From positions 62,001 through 126,000 of the forward strand of contig NZ_QJVJ01000016.1 in the NCBI RefSeq assembly GCF_003217775.1: a DNA stretch of 64,000 nucleotides, written 5' to 3'. Position 1 is the stretch's first letter. Each line of letters starts with the position of its first letter. Source of the DNA: Paenibacillus flagellatus (GTDB lineage Bacteria; Bacillota; Bacilli; Paenibacillales; NBRC-103111). The notes under the pieces were generated by a model, which was given only the letters and a program-made list of their open reading frames with translations, was not told the origin of the DNA and made no database searches. The translations under genes were made by a program, and so were the position numbers. Below are positions 43,435-52,868 of this stretch, piece after piece.

Positions 43435-44484
43435 TTATTCATTCTCCATCGTGCGGATGTCGATCACAAATCGATACCGTACGTCTGACACTAACACGCG
43501 CTCCCACGCTTCATCGATCTGATTCGCGGAAATCACTTCAATTTCGGGTGCGATGTTATGCTCCGCACAGAAGTCGAGCATTTCCTGCGTTTCGCGAATT
43601 CCACCGATCATGGAGCCGGCGAACGAGCGGCGGTGCGGGATCAGGGAGAATACCTGAACCGGCAGCGGCTCCGCCGGCGCACCGACGTTGACCAATGTAC
43701 CGTCCAGCGCCAGCAACGACAGATAGGCGTTAATATCGATCTTCGCGCTCACGGTATTGATGATGAGGTCGAACGAACCGGCAAGCGTCTTAAACGTCTC
43801 CGGATCGCTCGTCGCATAATAATGGTCCGCGCCAAGCCGCAAGCCGTCCTCTTTCTTTTTTAACGTTTGGGATAAAACCGTAACCTCAGCCCCCATCGCA
43901 TGAGCGAGCTTCACCGCCATATGTCCGAGCCCGCCGAATCCGACAACGGCTATTTTCTTGCCGGGAGCGGCTCCCCAATGGCGCAGCGGCGAATACGTCG
44001 TAATGCCGGCGCACAAAAGCGGCGCAGCGACGTCAAGCTCCATGCCGTCGGGAATTCGAACCACGAAATCTTCCGTTACGACGATGTGGGTGGAATAACC
44101 GCCCTGCGTATATTGCCCGTACCGGTCGATCGCCGCATAGGTTCCCGTATTGCCGCTGAGGCAATATTGCTCTTCCCCTCTTTGGCAGTTCACGCATTCC
44201 CGACAGGAGTCGACCATACAGCCTACCCCGACCCGGTCCCCGACCGCATATTTTGTAACTTCCGAACCGACCTGGGTGACGATTCCGGCGATCTCGTGTC
44301 CCGGAACGAGCGGATAGTTGACAGGACCCCAGTCGCCGCGAGCGGTATGGATGTCGGAATGGCAAATGCCTGCATATTTAATCTCGATAAGGACATCTTG
44401 CGGCTTAAGCTCCCTGCGCTCGATCGTGGTCAGCTTGAACGGACCTTCCGGACGGAATACGGCACGTGCCTTCGCGGTAATCAT
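43435..44484 (-). CDS. NAD(P)-dependent zinc alcohol dehydrogenase (YahK/CAD type)
   Basis: 349 residues from the ATG at 44484 (TAGGAGG upstream). Catalytic zinc site GICHSD and GHEIAG, structural zinc Cys cluster ([15 protein letters not shown]), and the Rossmann motif [13 protein letters not shown]. This is the cinnamyl-alcohol-dehydrogenase-like group that reduces a broad range of aldehydes. Upstream are a small gene and a remnant tetR with an intact operator, probably its former control. Confidence 0.93.
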   Translation of the reverse strand: MITAKARAVFRPEGPFKLTTIERRELKPQDVLIEIKYAGICHSDIHTARGDWGPVNYPLVPGHEIAGIVTQVGSEVTKYAVGDRVGVGCMVDSCRECVNCQRGEEQYCLSGNTGTYAAIDRYGQYTQGGYSTHIVVTEDFVVRIPDGMELDVAAPLLCAGITTYSPLRHWGAAPGKKIAVVGFGGLGHMAVKLAHAMGAEVTVLSQTLKKKEDGLRLGADHYYATSDPETFKTLAGSFDLIINTVSAKIDINAYLSLLALDGTLVNVGAPAEPLPVQVFSLIPHRRSFAGSMIGGIRETQEMLDFCAEHNIAPEIEVISANQIDEAWERVLVSDVRYRFVIDIRTMENE

Positions 44485-44544
44485 AATGTAACCTCCTACA
44501 GGAACGAGCTTATCTTTTTCACAGGCATGCAAAAAAAGGTGGAA

Positions 44545-44751
44545 TCAGTCTTGCTCGGCATGCCCTTGAATGAATAGCTGTTGCTGTTTGTCATTGTTTG
44601 GTACGGCTGCTGCCGGTGCAGCATCCGATTGCTGCCGAGCGTATTGGATCAGCTCGTTGCACCCTTCGATGACTTGACTCCAGTCGCTATTGGAGCAAGC
44701 GTTGCGGATCTCCTGGCATTGATGCTGCCAGCTTTGTCCGGCTGTCTCCAT
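44545..44751 (-). CDS. Small hypothetical protein
   Basis: 68 residues from the ATG at 44751 (AAAGGAGGAGG upstream). Rich in Gln, Asn and Ala (QSWQHQCQEIRNACSNSDWS), no membrane helix, no recognised family. It precedes adh by 60 bases on the same strand, so they are likely co-transcribed from the operator region at 44872-44891. Confidence 0.6.
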   Translation of the reverse strand: METAGQSWQHQCQEIRNACSNSDWSQVIEGCNELIQYARQQSDAAPAAAVPNNDKQQQLFIQGHAEQD

Positions 44752-44871
44752 ACTGGCCCTCCTCCTTTGTAACGTCCGGTATTTTAACCAAAACGTAGGA
44801 TCGGCCATGCCGGCATCTTTTATGCGCATCGTGTTCCACCCTGCTTTTTATTTCGCCTTGTTTCTCGTATA

Positions 44872-44891
44872 TAATACACAATAGTGTATTA
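44872..44891. promoter_or_regulatory. Perfect 8+4+8 palindrome, TetR-type operator
   Basis: TAATACACAATAGTGTATTA, perfect arms around AATA. It sits between the minus-strand gene at 44751 and the plus-strand tetR remnant, the normal place for a divergent TetR site. Confidence 0.75.
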
Positions 44892-45267
44892 CGAAACATA
44901 TATGTATTATCGTAAAAACAAGCTCCGCACAATGAACGAAACCGTGTGCGAAATGGAGTGGAAACCGGCAACGAAAATCTGTTTCGAATACTTGGAAAGC
45001 CATTACTTGTTTTTTTCGACGATGTTGGCCAATAAGGGCGCACCGTACTTTCGCAATCGATTCCTGGAGTATCAAATGGAAGCGTTCAAAAAGGAGCTCC
45101 GTAAAACGGACAAGAAACATAGCGAGGTCAGCGAAGAGATTATTGTTCATTTTGTTGCCTCGGCTTACGTTGGGGTAGTGGAATGGTGGTTAACGAACGG
45201 AATGCCGTATCCGCCTAGTGTTATGGCGGAACAAGTGGGGACGTTGTTTGAAGCCATTTATAACTAG
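44884..45267 (+). pseudogene. TetR regulator remnant, N-terminal DNA-binding domain missing
   Basis: The 127-codon frame matches only the C-terminal TetR ligand domain (SHYLFFSTMLANKGAPYFRN; VEWWLTNGMPYPPSVMAEQV, the ending typical of TetR_C_8). No helix-turn-helix precedes it; the frame opens inside the operator palindrome and lacks a ribosome site. A deletion between the operator and codon 60 or so of the original gene is the simplest reading. The divergent genes (44751, adh) would then be derepressed. Confidence 0.72.
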
Positions 45268-45315
45268 AATGGTTATCGGTTAACCGTCCGACCTCAACCA
45301 AAGGGCAGCAAACCC

Positions 45316-45378
45316 TTATCGTAGAAGGATTTCGCTGCCGTCCGAGGTTTTAAACCAAACGATCCTATCGGTGTCCAT
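45316..45378 (-). CDS. 20-codon ORF coupled to the TrmH stop
   Basis: MDTDRIVWFKTSDGSEILLR begins at an ATG that overlaps the TrmH stop as TAATG, a pattern used for stop-start coupling. Nothing similar is known to me, and there is no independent ribosome site. It may be chance. Confidence 0.3.
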   Translation of the reverse strand: MDTDRIVWFKTSDGSEILLR

Positions 45379-46172
45379 TACAGCCCCCGCTGCCGCATCG
45401 CCTCGAACAGCAGCACTGTCGCGGCCATCGCCACGTTGAGCGACTCCGCGCTCCCCTTCATCGGGATGATGACGTGCTCGTCGACTTGGGCCGCCACCTC
45501 GGGCGAAACGCCCTTCCCTTCGTTGCCGAGGACGATCCACGTCGGGCCCGTGAAGTCCGCCTCGTAGCACGTCCGGCTCGCCTGCAGGCTCGCGTTGAAC
45601 AGCTTGACGCCGCGGCGCTTCGCTTCCGCGAGCAGCGGGAGCAGATCGGCTTCGGCGACCGGGACGTGAAACAGCGAGCCCATCGTCGAGCGGACCGTCT
45701 TCGGATTGTACAGGTCGACCGTCCCCCGCCCGAGAACGACGCCCGTCGCCCCGACGGCGTCGGCCGATCGGACGATCGTGCCGAGATTGCCCGGGTCCTG
45801 CACGCCGTCGACGACGACGACGAGGCCGTCGCGCCGTTCCAGCAGCGATTCGGCCGACAGACGCGCCTTCTCCACGATCGCGACGACCGCCTGCGGCGTT
45901 TGCGTGTCCGACACCTTGGCCAATACTTGCTCCGATACCGGGATGCATTCCGCGCCTTCCATGGCGGCCGGTCCGATCTCGTCCGGCAAGCCGCGAAGCT
46001 CGGAATACAAAATCGTCTCGACCGCCGCTCCGTGACGCAGCGCCTCTTGAACGAGATGGACGCCTTCGATGATATACGCGCCCCGCTTGTCCCGTCCTTT
46101 TTTATCGAGAAGCTGGCTCCACCCTTTGACCCGCGGATTGTTTACGGAACGGATCGGTTCTTGTCGGTTCAT
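45378..46172 (-). CDS. TrmH/SpoU family RNA methyltransferase (YsgA-like)
   Basis: 264 residues. N-terminal substrate-binding domain, then the SPOUT motifs DGVQDPGNLGTIVRSADAVG, VLGNEGKGV and IPMKGSAESLNVAMAATVLL. It methylates a ribose 2'-OH, most likely in 23S rRNA. In B. subtilis ysgA lies by sspI and pheS; here sspI is 0.8 kb away, while ktrA separates them. Target is not shown by sequence. Confidence 0.93.
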   Translation of the reverse strand: MNRQEPIRSVNNPRVKGWSQLLDKKGRDKRGAYIIEGVHLVQEALRHGAAVETILYSELRGLPDEIGPAAMEGAECIPVSEQVLAKVSDTQTPQAVVAIVEKARLSAESLLERRDGLVVVVDGVQDPGNLGTIVRSADAVGATGVVLGRGTVDLYNPKTVRSTMGSLFHVPVAEADLLPLLAEAKRRGVKLFNASLQASRTCYEADFTGPTWIVLGNEGKGVSPEVAAQVDEHVIIPMKGSAESLNVAMAATVLLFEAMRQRGL

Positions 46173-46195
46173 GCGGTGCTCCTCTTTCCGTCAAT

Positions 46196-46855
46196 TTAGG
46201 CGAATACGCGCTCCAAATGACGGAGCTGCTCGTTTTGTCCGACGACGATGAGCACGTCGTCCTGGCGGATCGAATCGTCGGCGTGCGGCGAAATGTTCAT
46301 TTTGTCGCCGGTCTTGAGCGCCATGACGTTGCAGCCGTACTTCGCCCGGATGTCCAGCTGGCGCAGCGTCTGGCCGACCATCGAAGGCGACGCCCGCAGC
46401 TCGACGATGCTGTAGTCGTCCGATAGCTCGATAAAATCGAGAATGTTCGGAGATATTAAATGATGCGCGACTCGCAAGCCCATATCCCGCTCGGGGAAGA
46501 CGACTTTGTCGGCGCCGATTTTTTTCAGTACTTTGCCGTGAAGCTCGGTTTGCGCTTTGACGACCAGAAGCGGCACGCCCAATTCCTTCAAGATAAGCGT
46601 CGTCAAAATGCTCGACTGGATATCTTGCCCGATCGCCACGACGACGACGTCGAAATTGCGGATGCCGAGCGCCCGGAGCGCTTCCTCGTCCGTCGAATCG
46701 GCTTGGACCGCGTGCGTGACCATGCCGGATACGTCCTGCATCCGCTGTTCGCTCGAATCGATCGCCAGCACCTCGTGGCCGAGCTCGTAGAGCGACTTCG
46801 CGACGCTCGAGCCGAAACGTCCCATTCCGATTACGGCATATTGCTTCGTTTTCAT
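46196..46855 (-). CDS. ktrA: KtrA-type potassium channel gating protein
   Basis: 219 residues from the ATG at 46855 with GGAAAGGAG. Rossmann RCK_N domain (GMGRFGSSVAKSLYELGHEV, Asp in AIDSS), then an RCK_C domain that binds cyclic di-AMP in relatives. Forms a ring that gates a KtrB/KtrD membrane subunit. No ktrB is adjacent, so it is the KtrC-like stand-alone layout. An extended -10 (TGGTATAAT) lies at 46896. Confidence 0.9.
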   Translation of the reverse strand: MKTKQYAVIGMGRFGSSVAKSLYELGHEVLAIDSSEQRMQDVSGMVTHAVQADSTDEEALRALGIRNFDVVVVAIGQDIQSSILTTLILKELGVPLLVVKAQTELHGKVLKKIGADKVVFPERDMGLRVAHHLISPNILDFIELSDDYSIVELRASPSMVGQTLRQLDIRAKYGCNVMALKTGDKMNISPHADDSIRQDDVLIVVGQNEQLRHLERVFA

Positions 46856-46943
46856 GCCGATGCTCCTTTCCGGGTCCGGAAGTTGTCGTCGTTTTATTAT
46901 ACCACAACGCTTCTTGCCCATCATAGCAGCCCCGGCGACCGAT

Positions 46944-46973
46944 ACATGAACGCCGGACGTTGTGCGCATATTA
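46944..46973 (+). promoter_or_regulatory. Sigma-G-type promoter of sspI
   Basis: ACATG (46944-46948), spacer of exactly 18, CATATTA (46967-46973), matching the sigma-G consensus (gHATR-N18-CATWHTA) except for its first base. Places transcription 25-30 bases before the sspI ribosome site, in the forespore. Confidence 0.72.
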
Positions 46974-47005
46974 AGGATCAGAATACGAAACCGGAGGTCC
47001 GACCC

Positions 47006-47212
47006 ATGATTTTAAGCTTACGGCAAGCCATCATCCAACGCGTTCACGACAAGTCGACGGACGAGCTGAAAGAAGTGATCGACGGCTCCATCGGCGGCGA
47101 CGACAAAGCGCTGCCCGGTCTCGGCGTCCTGTTCGAAATCATATGGGAGCATAGCGGGCAGCAGCTGCAAGATAGCATGGTGGAAACGTTGAAAACCCAC
47201 TTGGAGTCGTAA
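47006..47212 (+). CDS. sspI: Small acid-soluble spore protein SspI
   Basis: 68 residues: LRQAIIQRVHDKSTDELKEV then DKALPGLGVLFEIIWEHSGQ, matching B. subtilis SspI (minor SASP I) closely. Made in the forespore and found in the spore core. ATG at 47006 after CCGGAGG. The sigma-G-type promoter at 46944 fits this. Confidence 0.95.
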   Translation: MILSLRQAIIQRVHDKSTDELKEVIDGSIGGDDKALPGLGVLFEIIWEHSGQQLQDSMVETLKTHLES

Positions 47213-47251
47213 TCGGACCGATAGCAAGCCGGGCACGCCCGGCCCGTTCGC

Positions 47252-47284
47252 GCCGTTGCCGGAAACCCGGCCAACGGCTTTTTG
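47252..47284 (+). terminator. Terminator after sspI
   Basis: GCCGTTGCCGG / CCGGCCAACGGC (47252-47278) followed by five T residues. Confidence 0.85.
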
Positions 47285-47400
47285 CCGTTACGGCGTCTTC
47301 GGTGACGACTTCCCCCTTTCCAACCGGCGGACGACACGCTATACTGAATTTATTGTTTTTTTTTGTCGATTTTTCCAGTCAAGCGCAAAGGAGTCTTTCC

Positions 47401-48075
47401 ATGTCCGACGTACCTCTGGCGGAGATCGCCTACCGGGACATTCGCCTGAAGCTGTTGAACGCCGAATACCCGCCCGGAACGATGCTGTCCGAGAGCGAGC
47501 TGGCCGCCAAGCTGCGGATGAGCCGCACGCCCGTAAGAGCCGCCATCGCCCGTCTTGAGAAGGACGGATACTTGGAGACGATCAACAAGCGGGGCATCCT
47601 TGTGAAAGGGATCGACGTCCGGGAGCTGCACGATCTGTTCGACCTGATGACGGCGCTGTACGTATACGCGCTCGACGTCGCCGACCGTCACCGCATCGAG
47701 CCGGATCTGCCTTCGCTCCGCCACCACCTCGAACGGCTCGCCGAAGCGCACGATCATAACCGGTACCGCGATTATTACGAGCACGGCCTTCTGTTCATGC
47801 GCACGCTATTGTCCGGGCTGAACAACGCCTGCCTGCTCCGGACGTTCGATACGTACCAAGACAAAGTGCTGTTCTACGTGATCGGCCATCGGGCGCAGGA
47901 CGGCTCGTCCCGTCCTTTTACCGGCAAAAGTTTGTACGCCGATTTGTACCGTCTGCTGTCCGAAGGCCGTTTCCTCGATGCGAAGCGGGCGATTCTCGAA
48001 TCGGAATGGAACATTCGCGAGAAGCTCGCCCGGCACGGATACGCGGACGGGCTGGCCGTCTCCGGGCAGCGCTAA
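47401..48075 (+). CDS. GntR family transcriptional regulator
   Basis: 224 residues from the ATG at 47401 (AAAGGAG upstream). Winged helix ESELAAKLRMSRTPVRAAIA and LEKDGYLETINKRGILVKGI match GntR; the helical C-terminal half (YYEHGLLFMRTLLSG) is FCD-like, as in FadR-type members that bind carboxylates. Its operator and target are unknown. The FadR-like palindrome before tctC (42316) is a candidate site 5 kb away. Confidence 0.88.
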   Translation: MSDVPLAEIAYRDIRLKLLNAEYPPGTMLSESELAAKLRMSRTPVRAAIARLEKDGYLETINKRGILVKGIDVRELHDLFDLMTALYVYALDVADRHRIEPDLPSLRHHLERLAEAHDHNRYRDYYEHGLLFMRTLLSGLNNACLLRTFDTYQDKVLFYVIGHRAQDGSSRPFTGKSLYADLYRLLSEGRFLDAKRAILESEWNIREKLARHGYADGLAVSGQR

Positions 48076-48076
48076 A

Positions 48077-48119
48077 AAAACCTCCGTTCCCGTCTGTCGA
48101 CAGGAAAACGGAGGTTTTT
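48077..48119. terminator. Bidirectional terminator between gntR and prfC
   Basis: AAAACCTCCGTT / AACGGAGGTTTT with A- and T-runs on both sides. Serves the two converging genes. Confidence 0.88.
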
Positions 48120-48141
48120 GACTTGACCGGTTCGACGATCC

Positions 48142-49725
48142 TTACGGTGCCGTCTCGAGAAATTTCGCCTGCGGCATTTTTTCAATCGCGCTGCGCATCG
48201 CGTATTCGTTCTCGAACAGGGCGACGTAATTGTCCTTCTTGTCCTTGACGAGCAGCGAGTTGATGCGGAATTTCGACGGGTCGATCTTGTCGTCGACGAC
48301 CCAGCGGGCGAACTGGTAAGGCAGGCGCTGCAGCAAAATTTCCACGCCGTACTCCGCCCGCATCCGGTGCTCCATCACCTCGAACTGCAGCTGCCCGACG
48401 ACGCCGAGAATCATCTCGTCGAAGCCGACGGTCGTCCGGAACACCTGAATCGTTCCTTCCTCGGTCAGCTGGTCGATCCCTTTCAGAAACTGCTTTTGCT
48501 TCAGCGCGTTCTTGATCGTCACTTTGCTGAACATTTCCGGAGAGAACGTCGGCAGCTCCTCGAATTCGAGCGCCGGTCCTTGCGTGAGCGAATCCCCGAT
48601 GCGGAATATGCCCGGATCGAACAGACCGATAATGTCGCCGGGAAACGCCTCTTCGACGATGTCCCGCTCCTGGGCGAGAAACTGCTGCGGCTGCGACAGC
48701 TTGATGTCTTTGCCGACCCGGACGTGCTTCACCGACATGCCGCGCTCGAACTTGCCCGAGCAGATGCGCAGAAACGCGATCCGGTCGCGGTGCGCCGGGT
48801 TCATGTTCGCCTGGATTTTGAAGATGTAGCCGGTAAACTTCTCGTACGTCGGCTCGATGACGCCTTGGGTGCTGTTGCGCGGCGTCGGCTCGGGCGCCAG
48901 CTGCAGGAAGTTTTCCAAGAACGTCTGCACGCCGAAGTTGTTGATCGCGCTGCCGAAAAAGACGGGCGTCAGCTCGCCGCTCGCCACCCGCTCCAAATCG
49001 AACTCGTCGCCGGCGATGTCGAGCAATTGAAGCTGCTCCTGCAGCTGCTCGTACAAGTAGTCTCCGGCGATTTCGCGGACGAGCGGATCGTCGTAGCCGC
49101 TCACTTCGCGCACCTCGATCTCGTCGTGGTCGCCGCCCTTGAACAGCTCGAGCCGCTTCTTCACCCGGTCGTACACGCCGCAAAACTGCTTGCCGGAGCC
49201 GATCGGCCAATTCATCGGATACGACCGGATGCCGAGCAGCTGCTCGATCTCCTCCATCAAGTCGAACGGATCGCGGCCTTCGCGGTCCATCTTGTTCATG
49301 AACGTGAAAATCGGGATGCCGCGCTTGCGGCATACCTGGAACAGCTTCTTCGTCTGCGCCTCGACGCCCTTCGCCGAGTCGATCAGCATGACCGCGCTGT
49401 CGGCGGCGGTCAACGTCCGGTACGTGTCCTCGCTGAAGTCTTGGTGGCCCGGGGTATCGAGGATGTTCACCTTATGCCCTTCGTAATCGAATTGCATGAC
49501 GCTCGACGTTACCGAGATACCGCGCTGCTTCTCGATTTCCATCCAGTCCGACGTCGCATGGCGGCTCGCCTTGCGGCCCTTGACCGTTCCGGCCAGCCGA
49601 ATCGCGCCCCCGAACAGGAGCAGCTTCTCGGTCAGCGTCGTCTTCCCCGCGTCGGGGTGGGAAATAATCGCGAACGTCCGGCGCTTGCGCACCTCGGTCA
49701 ATATGTCCGTAGAGGTAGGGTTCAT
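48142..49725 (-). CDS. prfC: Peptide chain release factor 3
   Basis: 527 residues, full length. GTPase motifs HPDAGKTT (G1), GISVTS, DTPGHQDF (G3) and NKMD (G4). RF3 recycles RF1/RF2 from the ribosome after peptide release. The start ATG at 49725 is followed upstream by the phosphoesterase gene (36-base gap). Confidence 0.96.
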   Translation of the reverse strand: MNPTSTDILTEVRKRRTFAIISHPDAGKTTLTEKLLLFGGAIRLAGTVKGRKASRHATSDWMEIEKQRGISVTSSVMQFDYEGHKVNILDTPGHQDFSEDTYRTLTAADSAVMLIDSAKGVEAQTKKLFQVCRKRGIPIFTFMNKMDREGRDPFDLMEEIEQLLGIRSYPMNWPIGSGKQFCGVYDRVKKRLELFKGGDHDEIEVREVSGYDDPLVREIAGDYLYEQLQEQLQLLDIAGDEFDLERVASGELTPVFFGSAINNFGVQTFLENFLQLAPEPTPRNSTQGVIEPTYEKFTGYIFKIQANMNPAHRDRIAFLRICSGKFERGMSVKHVRVGKDIKLSQPQQFLAQERDIVEEAFPGDIIGLFDPGIFRIGDSLTQGPALEFEELPTFSPEMFSKVTIKNALKQKQFLKGIDQLTEEGTIQVFRTTVGFDEMILGVVGQLQFEVMEHRMRAEYGVEILLQRLPYQFARWVVDDKIDPSKFRINSLLVKDKKDNYVALFENEYAMRSAIEKMPQAKFLETAP

Positions 49726-49761
49726 GAGTTTCGTGTCTTTCCCTTCTTCGTATTCCGTTGC

Positions 49762-50823
49762 TTACACTTTCGCCCGTTCGAGCGGGACGGTCCAATTCGC
49801 CGCCTCGATGAACGAACGGGTCGTAAATTCCCGGCCCCGCAGCACGACCCGGTCCTCGTACACTTGCACGTACAGTCCCTGCGACTTCTCCTTGCCGCCC
49901 TGGGTACGGGTACGGCCGACGGAGGCGTTCATGAACCAGTGGAACGTCTCCTTGCTGTAGTGCGACGAGCCGTTCTCGTAGTCTTGATGCGTATGTCCGG
50001 AGATGACGAACACGTTTTTGTACGGCTTCAGCGCCTCGCGGAACTCTTTGGCGCGGATCAGCCGGTGCGAGCCGCCGTCCTGCCCTTCCGGCGGCAGCGG
50101 CTGGTGAATGAGAACGATGATCGGTTTCCCGTCCTTCGTCTCCTTCAGCTTCGCCTTGAGCCATTCGAGCTGCTCGTCGGAATACCAGGCGCCCTCGCCC
50201 ACTTCGGGCTTCTCCTGCGCATACGCCTCCTGGGACATCAGAATGACGTGGTAGCCGTTAAGCAGGACGTCGTGGTACGGCTTCGCGTAGCCGAACAGCT
50301 TCTGGAACCTTGCCCGCGACTGCGCGTCCGTTTTGCCGTTCGGGAACGCATCGCGGTTGAAGCCGCCATTCTTGTCGATCCAGACGCCGTAATAATCGTG
50401 GTTGCCCATGTTGGCGTAATACGGGGGAAGCTTGTATTCCTTCAAAATCGCTTCGAACGATTTGTACTCGGACTCCATCGAGTAGTCGGTCAAGTCGCCG
50501 CCGAACAAAATCGCGTCCACCTTCGATTCGAGCTTGACGATGTCGTCCAGCGCCATCCGCAGCTTCCGCGGCGTACTCTCGTCGTAGATCGAGATGTGCA
50601 GGTCGCTCAGCACGAAAAACGAAAGCAGCGGCTCCGCGGACACGACCGGCTTCGCCTCCTGGGCATGCGCCGGCTCGGGATGGACCGGCACGACGATGTC
50701 GGCCGCCGCCGGCGGGGGCGTCTTCGTGCCGAATCGGGTCAGCAATTGAAACAACGCGTAAAACGATGCGGCCACGACCGCGGCGGCCGCCGTCAACCAT
50801 TTCAAAAATCCGCGTCTCGACAT
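49762..50823 (-). CDS. Tat-exported metallophosphoesterase
   Basis: 353 residues. The N terminus has SRRGFLK followed by a hydrophobic stretch (AAAAVVAASFYALF), a twin-arginine signal. The calcineurin-like motifs are all present: SDLHI, GGDLTD, GNHDYY, LIHQPL and GHTHQ. It should be an extracytoplasmic phosphatase or nucleotide/phosphodiester hydrolase; its substrate is unknown. Confidence 0.9.
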   Translation of the reverse strand: MSRRGFLKWLTAAAAVVAASFYALFQLLTRFGTKTPPPAAADIVVPVHPEPAHAQEAKPVVSAEPLLSFFVLSDLHISIYDESTPRKLRMALDDIVKLESKVDAILFGGDLTDYSMESEYKSFEAILKEYKLPPYYANMGNHDYYGVWIDKNGGFNRDAFPNGKTDAQSRARFQKLFGYAKPYHDVLLNGYHVILMSQEAYAQEKPEVGEGAWYSDEQLEWLKAKLKETKDGKPIIVLIHQPLPPEGQDGGSHRLIRAKEFREALKPYKNVFVISGHTHQDYENGSSHYSKETFHWFMNASVGRTRTQGGKEKSQGLYVQVYEDRVVLRGREFTTRSFIEAANWTVPLERAKV

Positions 50824-51101
50824 GCGTTCACTTCCATTTTACCAGGATGGGGCAGCCACCGTTCCTTCATTATAGCGGTTCGGACGGTGTCGTGCATAGA
50901 AGGCGAGGCTAGGGCCATCCAATCCAAAAAAGACCTTCGCATCCGAAGGTCCCGGCGGACACGGCCGCCGCCCGCGCGGACGCTTGCGACAGCATATGCG
51001 CGAGCGAGCCGTCTTGCGCGTCGCGGTCCGGCGGCGGGCGCCGCTTCCCTTGCACTCTCCGTACTCAAGGAAACGGCGCCGCGCCCGGTCCGGTTCGACG
51101 A
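50824..51101. other. Intergenic region between zwf and the phosphoesterase gene
   Basis: GC-rich, no convincing gene. Contains the zwf terminator (50926-50951). Confidence 0.5.
50926..50951 (-). terminator. Terminator after zwf
   Basis: GACCTTCG (50932-50939) / CGAAGGTC (50944-50951) followed by six T residues on the minus strand, 150 bases past the zwf stop. Confidence 0.75.
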
Positions 51102-52670
51102 TTATTTCCCGGCGACCGGCGTCGCCCAGACGACCTCGCCCTCGTGCTGGCCGTTCACCGGCCACCACTTGAAGCCGTCGCGCGCGAGCAGCGCTTGGGC
51201 GGCCTCCGGCCCCCAGGAGCCGGCCGGGTACGGATGGAGGTCGACGTGCTGCTCGCGCCAAGCTTGCTCGATCCGGTCGACGAACTTCCACGCCAGCGCC
51301 ACTTCGTCCCAGCGGGTGAAGTAGGTCGAGTCGCCGCGCGCCGCGTCGTACAGCAGCCGCTCGTACGCCTCAGGCGTATTGATGCCCACCTCGCAGCTTT
51401 GGCAAAAATCCATCGCGATCGGCACGATGCCCCATTCGGAGCCCGGCCGCTTCGCGTTCATTTTCAAATAGATGCCTTCGGTCGGATTCACCCGGAAGAC
51501 GAGCAAATTCGGCTCGAGCTTCGTCTTGCGGGAGAAGTAGACGTTCTCCGGCATGTTCTTGAACTCGACGACGACTTCGGTCGTCTTGACCGGGAGACGC
51601 TTGCCCGTCCGGATATAGAACGGCACACCCGCCCAGCGGAAGTTGTCGACGAACACTCTCGCGGCGAAATACGTCTCCGTGACGGAATCCGCGGGGACGC
51701 CCTCCTCGCTCCGGTAAGCCGGAAGCGGCTTGCCCTTATGCTCGCCGGCGGCGTATTGGCCGCGCACGACGTTGTCCCGTACTTCCTCGGCGTCGCGGAA
51801 CACGCGCAGCGAGCGGAGCACCTTCACCTTCTCGTCGCGGATATCTTCCGGCTCCATCCGGCTCGGCGGCTCCATCGCCATCATCGTGATCATTTGCAGC
51901 ATATGGTTTTGTCCCATATCCCGCAGCGCTCCGGCATGGTCGTAGTAGCCGCCGCGCTCCTCCACGCCGACCGTTTCGCTCAGCGTAATCTGGATGTTCG
52001 CGATATGCTTGTTGTTCCAGAGCGGCTCGAAGAACGCGTTGGCGAACCGGACGACCTCGATGTTCTGCACCATTTCCTTGCCGAGGTAATGGTCGATCCG
52101 ATATACCTCGTCCTCCTGGAACACTTGGCGGATTTGCTCGTTCAGCTTCTCCGCCGACGGCAAATCGTAGCCGAACGGCTTCTCGATGACGAGCCGGTGC
52201 CAGCCCGGCGAATCGAGCAGACCGCCGTCGCGCAGGTTGAAGCTGACGCTGCCGAACAGCTCCGGCGCGAGCGCCAAATAAAACAGCCGGTTGCCCCCGA
52301 TGTCGTAGCTGTCGTCCAGACGATCGGCCAGCTCCTTCAGCTGCCCGAACGCCTCCGGCTTGTTGATGTCGAGCGACATATAGTGGAAGTGACTGGCGAA
52401 CTTCTCCCACTGCTCGTCCTCTTCCGCCTTGTAGCGGGCGAATTCCCGGATCGACACCGAGACGTCCTCGCGGAATTGCTCGTTCGTCCGCGGACGGCGG
52501 GCGAGCCCGATGACCGCGAAGCGTTCGGACAGCTTGCCTTCGCGGTACAAGCTGTAAAAGGCCGGAAACAGCTTCCGGCGGGCCAAGTCGCCGGTGGCCC
52601 CGAAAATGAAAAAGAGTGTGCGATCGGCTCCGCGATCGCCCAGATCCGTCATCGTCATATGCTCCATCAT
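51102..52670 (-). CDS. zwf: Glucose-6-phosphate 1-dehydrogenase
   Basis: 522 residues. NADP-binding FGATGDLARRK and the substrate signature RIDHYLGKE are intact. Catalyses the first step of the oxidative pentose phosphate pathway. The N terminus has closely spaced ATG codons (MMEHMTM) and only a weak ribosome site (AGGAAAG), so the start may be off by a few residues. No gnd or pgl gene is adjacent. Confidence 0.96.
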   Translation of the reverse strand: MMEHMTMTDLGDRGADRTLFFIFGATGDLARRKLFPAFYSLYREGKLSERFAVIGLARRPRTNEQFREDVSVSIREFARYKAEEDEQWEKFASHFHYMSLDINKPEAFGQLKELADRLDDSYDIGGNRLFYLALAPELFGSVSFNLRDGGLLDSPGWHRLVIEKPFGYDLPSAEKLNEQIRQVFQEDEVYRIDHYLGKEMVQNIEVVRFANAFFEPLWNNKHIANIQITLSETVGVEERGGYYDHAGALRDMGQNHMLQMITMMAMEPPSRMEPEDIRDEKVKVLRSLRVFRDAEEVRDNVVRGQYAAGEHKGKPLPAYRSEEGVPADSVTETYFAARVFVDNFRWAGVPFYIRTGKRLPVKTTEVVVEFKNMPENVYFSRKTKLEPNLLVFRVNPTEGIYLKMNAKRPGSEWGIVPIAMDFCQSCEVGINTPEAYERLLYDAARGDSTYFTRWDEVALAWKFVDRIEQAWREQHVDLHPYPAGSWGPEAAQALLARDGFKWWPVNGQHEGEVVWATPVAGK

Positions 52671-52868
52671 TCTTTCCTATGTATATTCGTCCGGACGGTC
52701 CCGGCCGTTATGTATAGTAGTGTAGCATATCGCAACGCGACAATCCATGGCCCGCCCGCACGCCTTTGGAAAAATGGGCGCGCATCCGCTGGGCGGTTGA
52801 CCATGCGCCGCCCGGCACCGGTGAATAGCCTATACCGAGAGTGCACAACAGGGAGGTGCAACATACCG

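Noticed and set aside
48367-51324. A 985-codon plus-strand frame opposite prfC and the phosphoesterase gene
   Set aside because: Same shadow effect; prfC and the phosphoesterase show complete motifs on the other strand.
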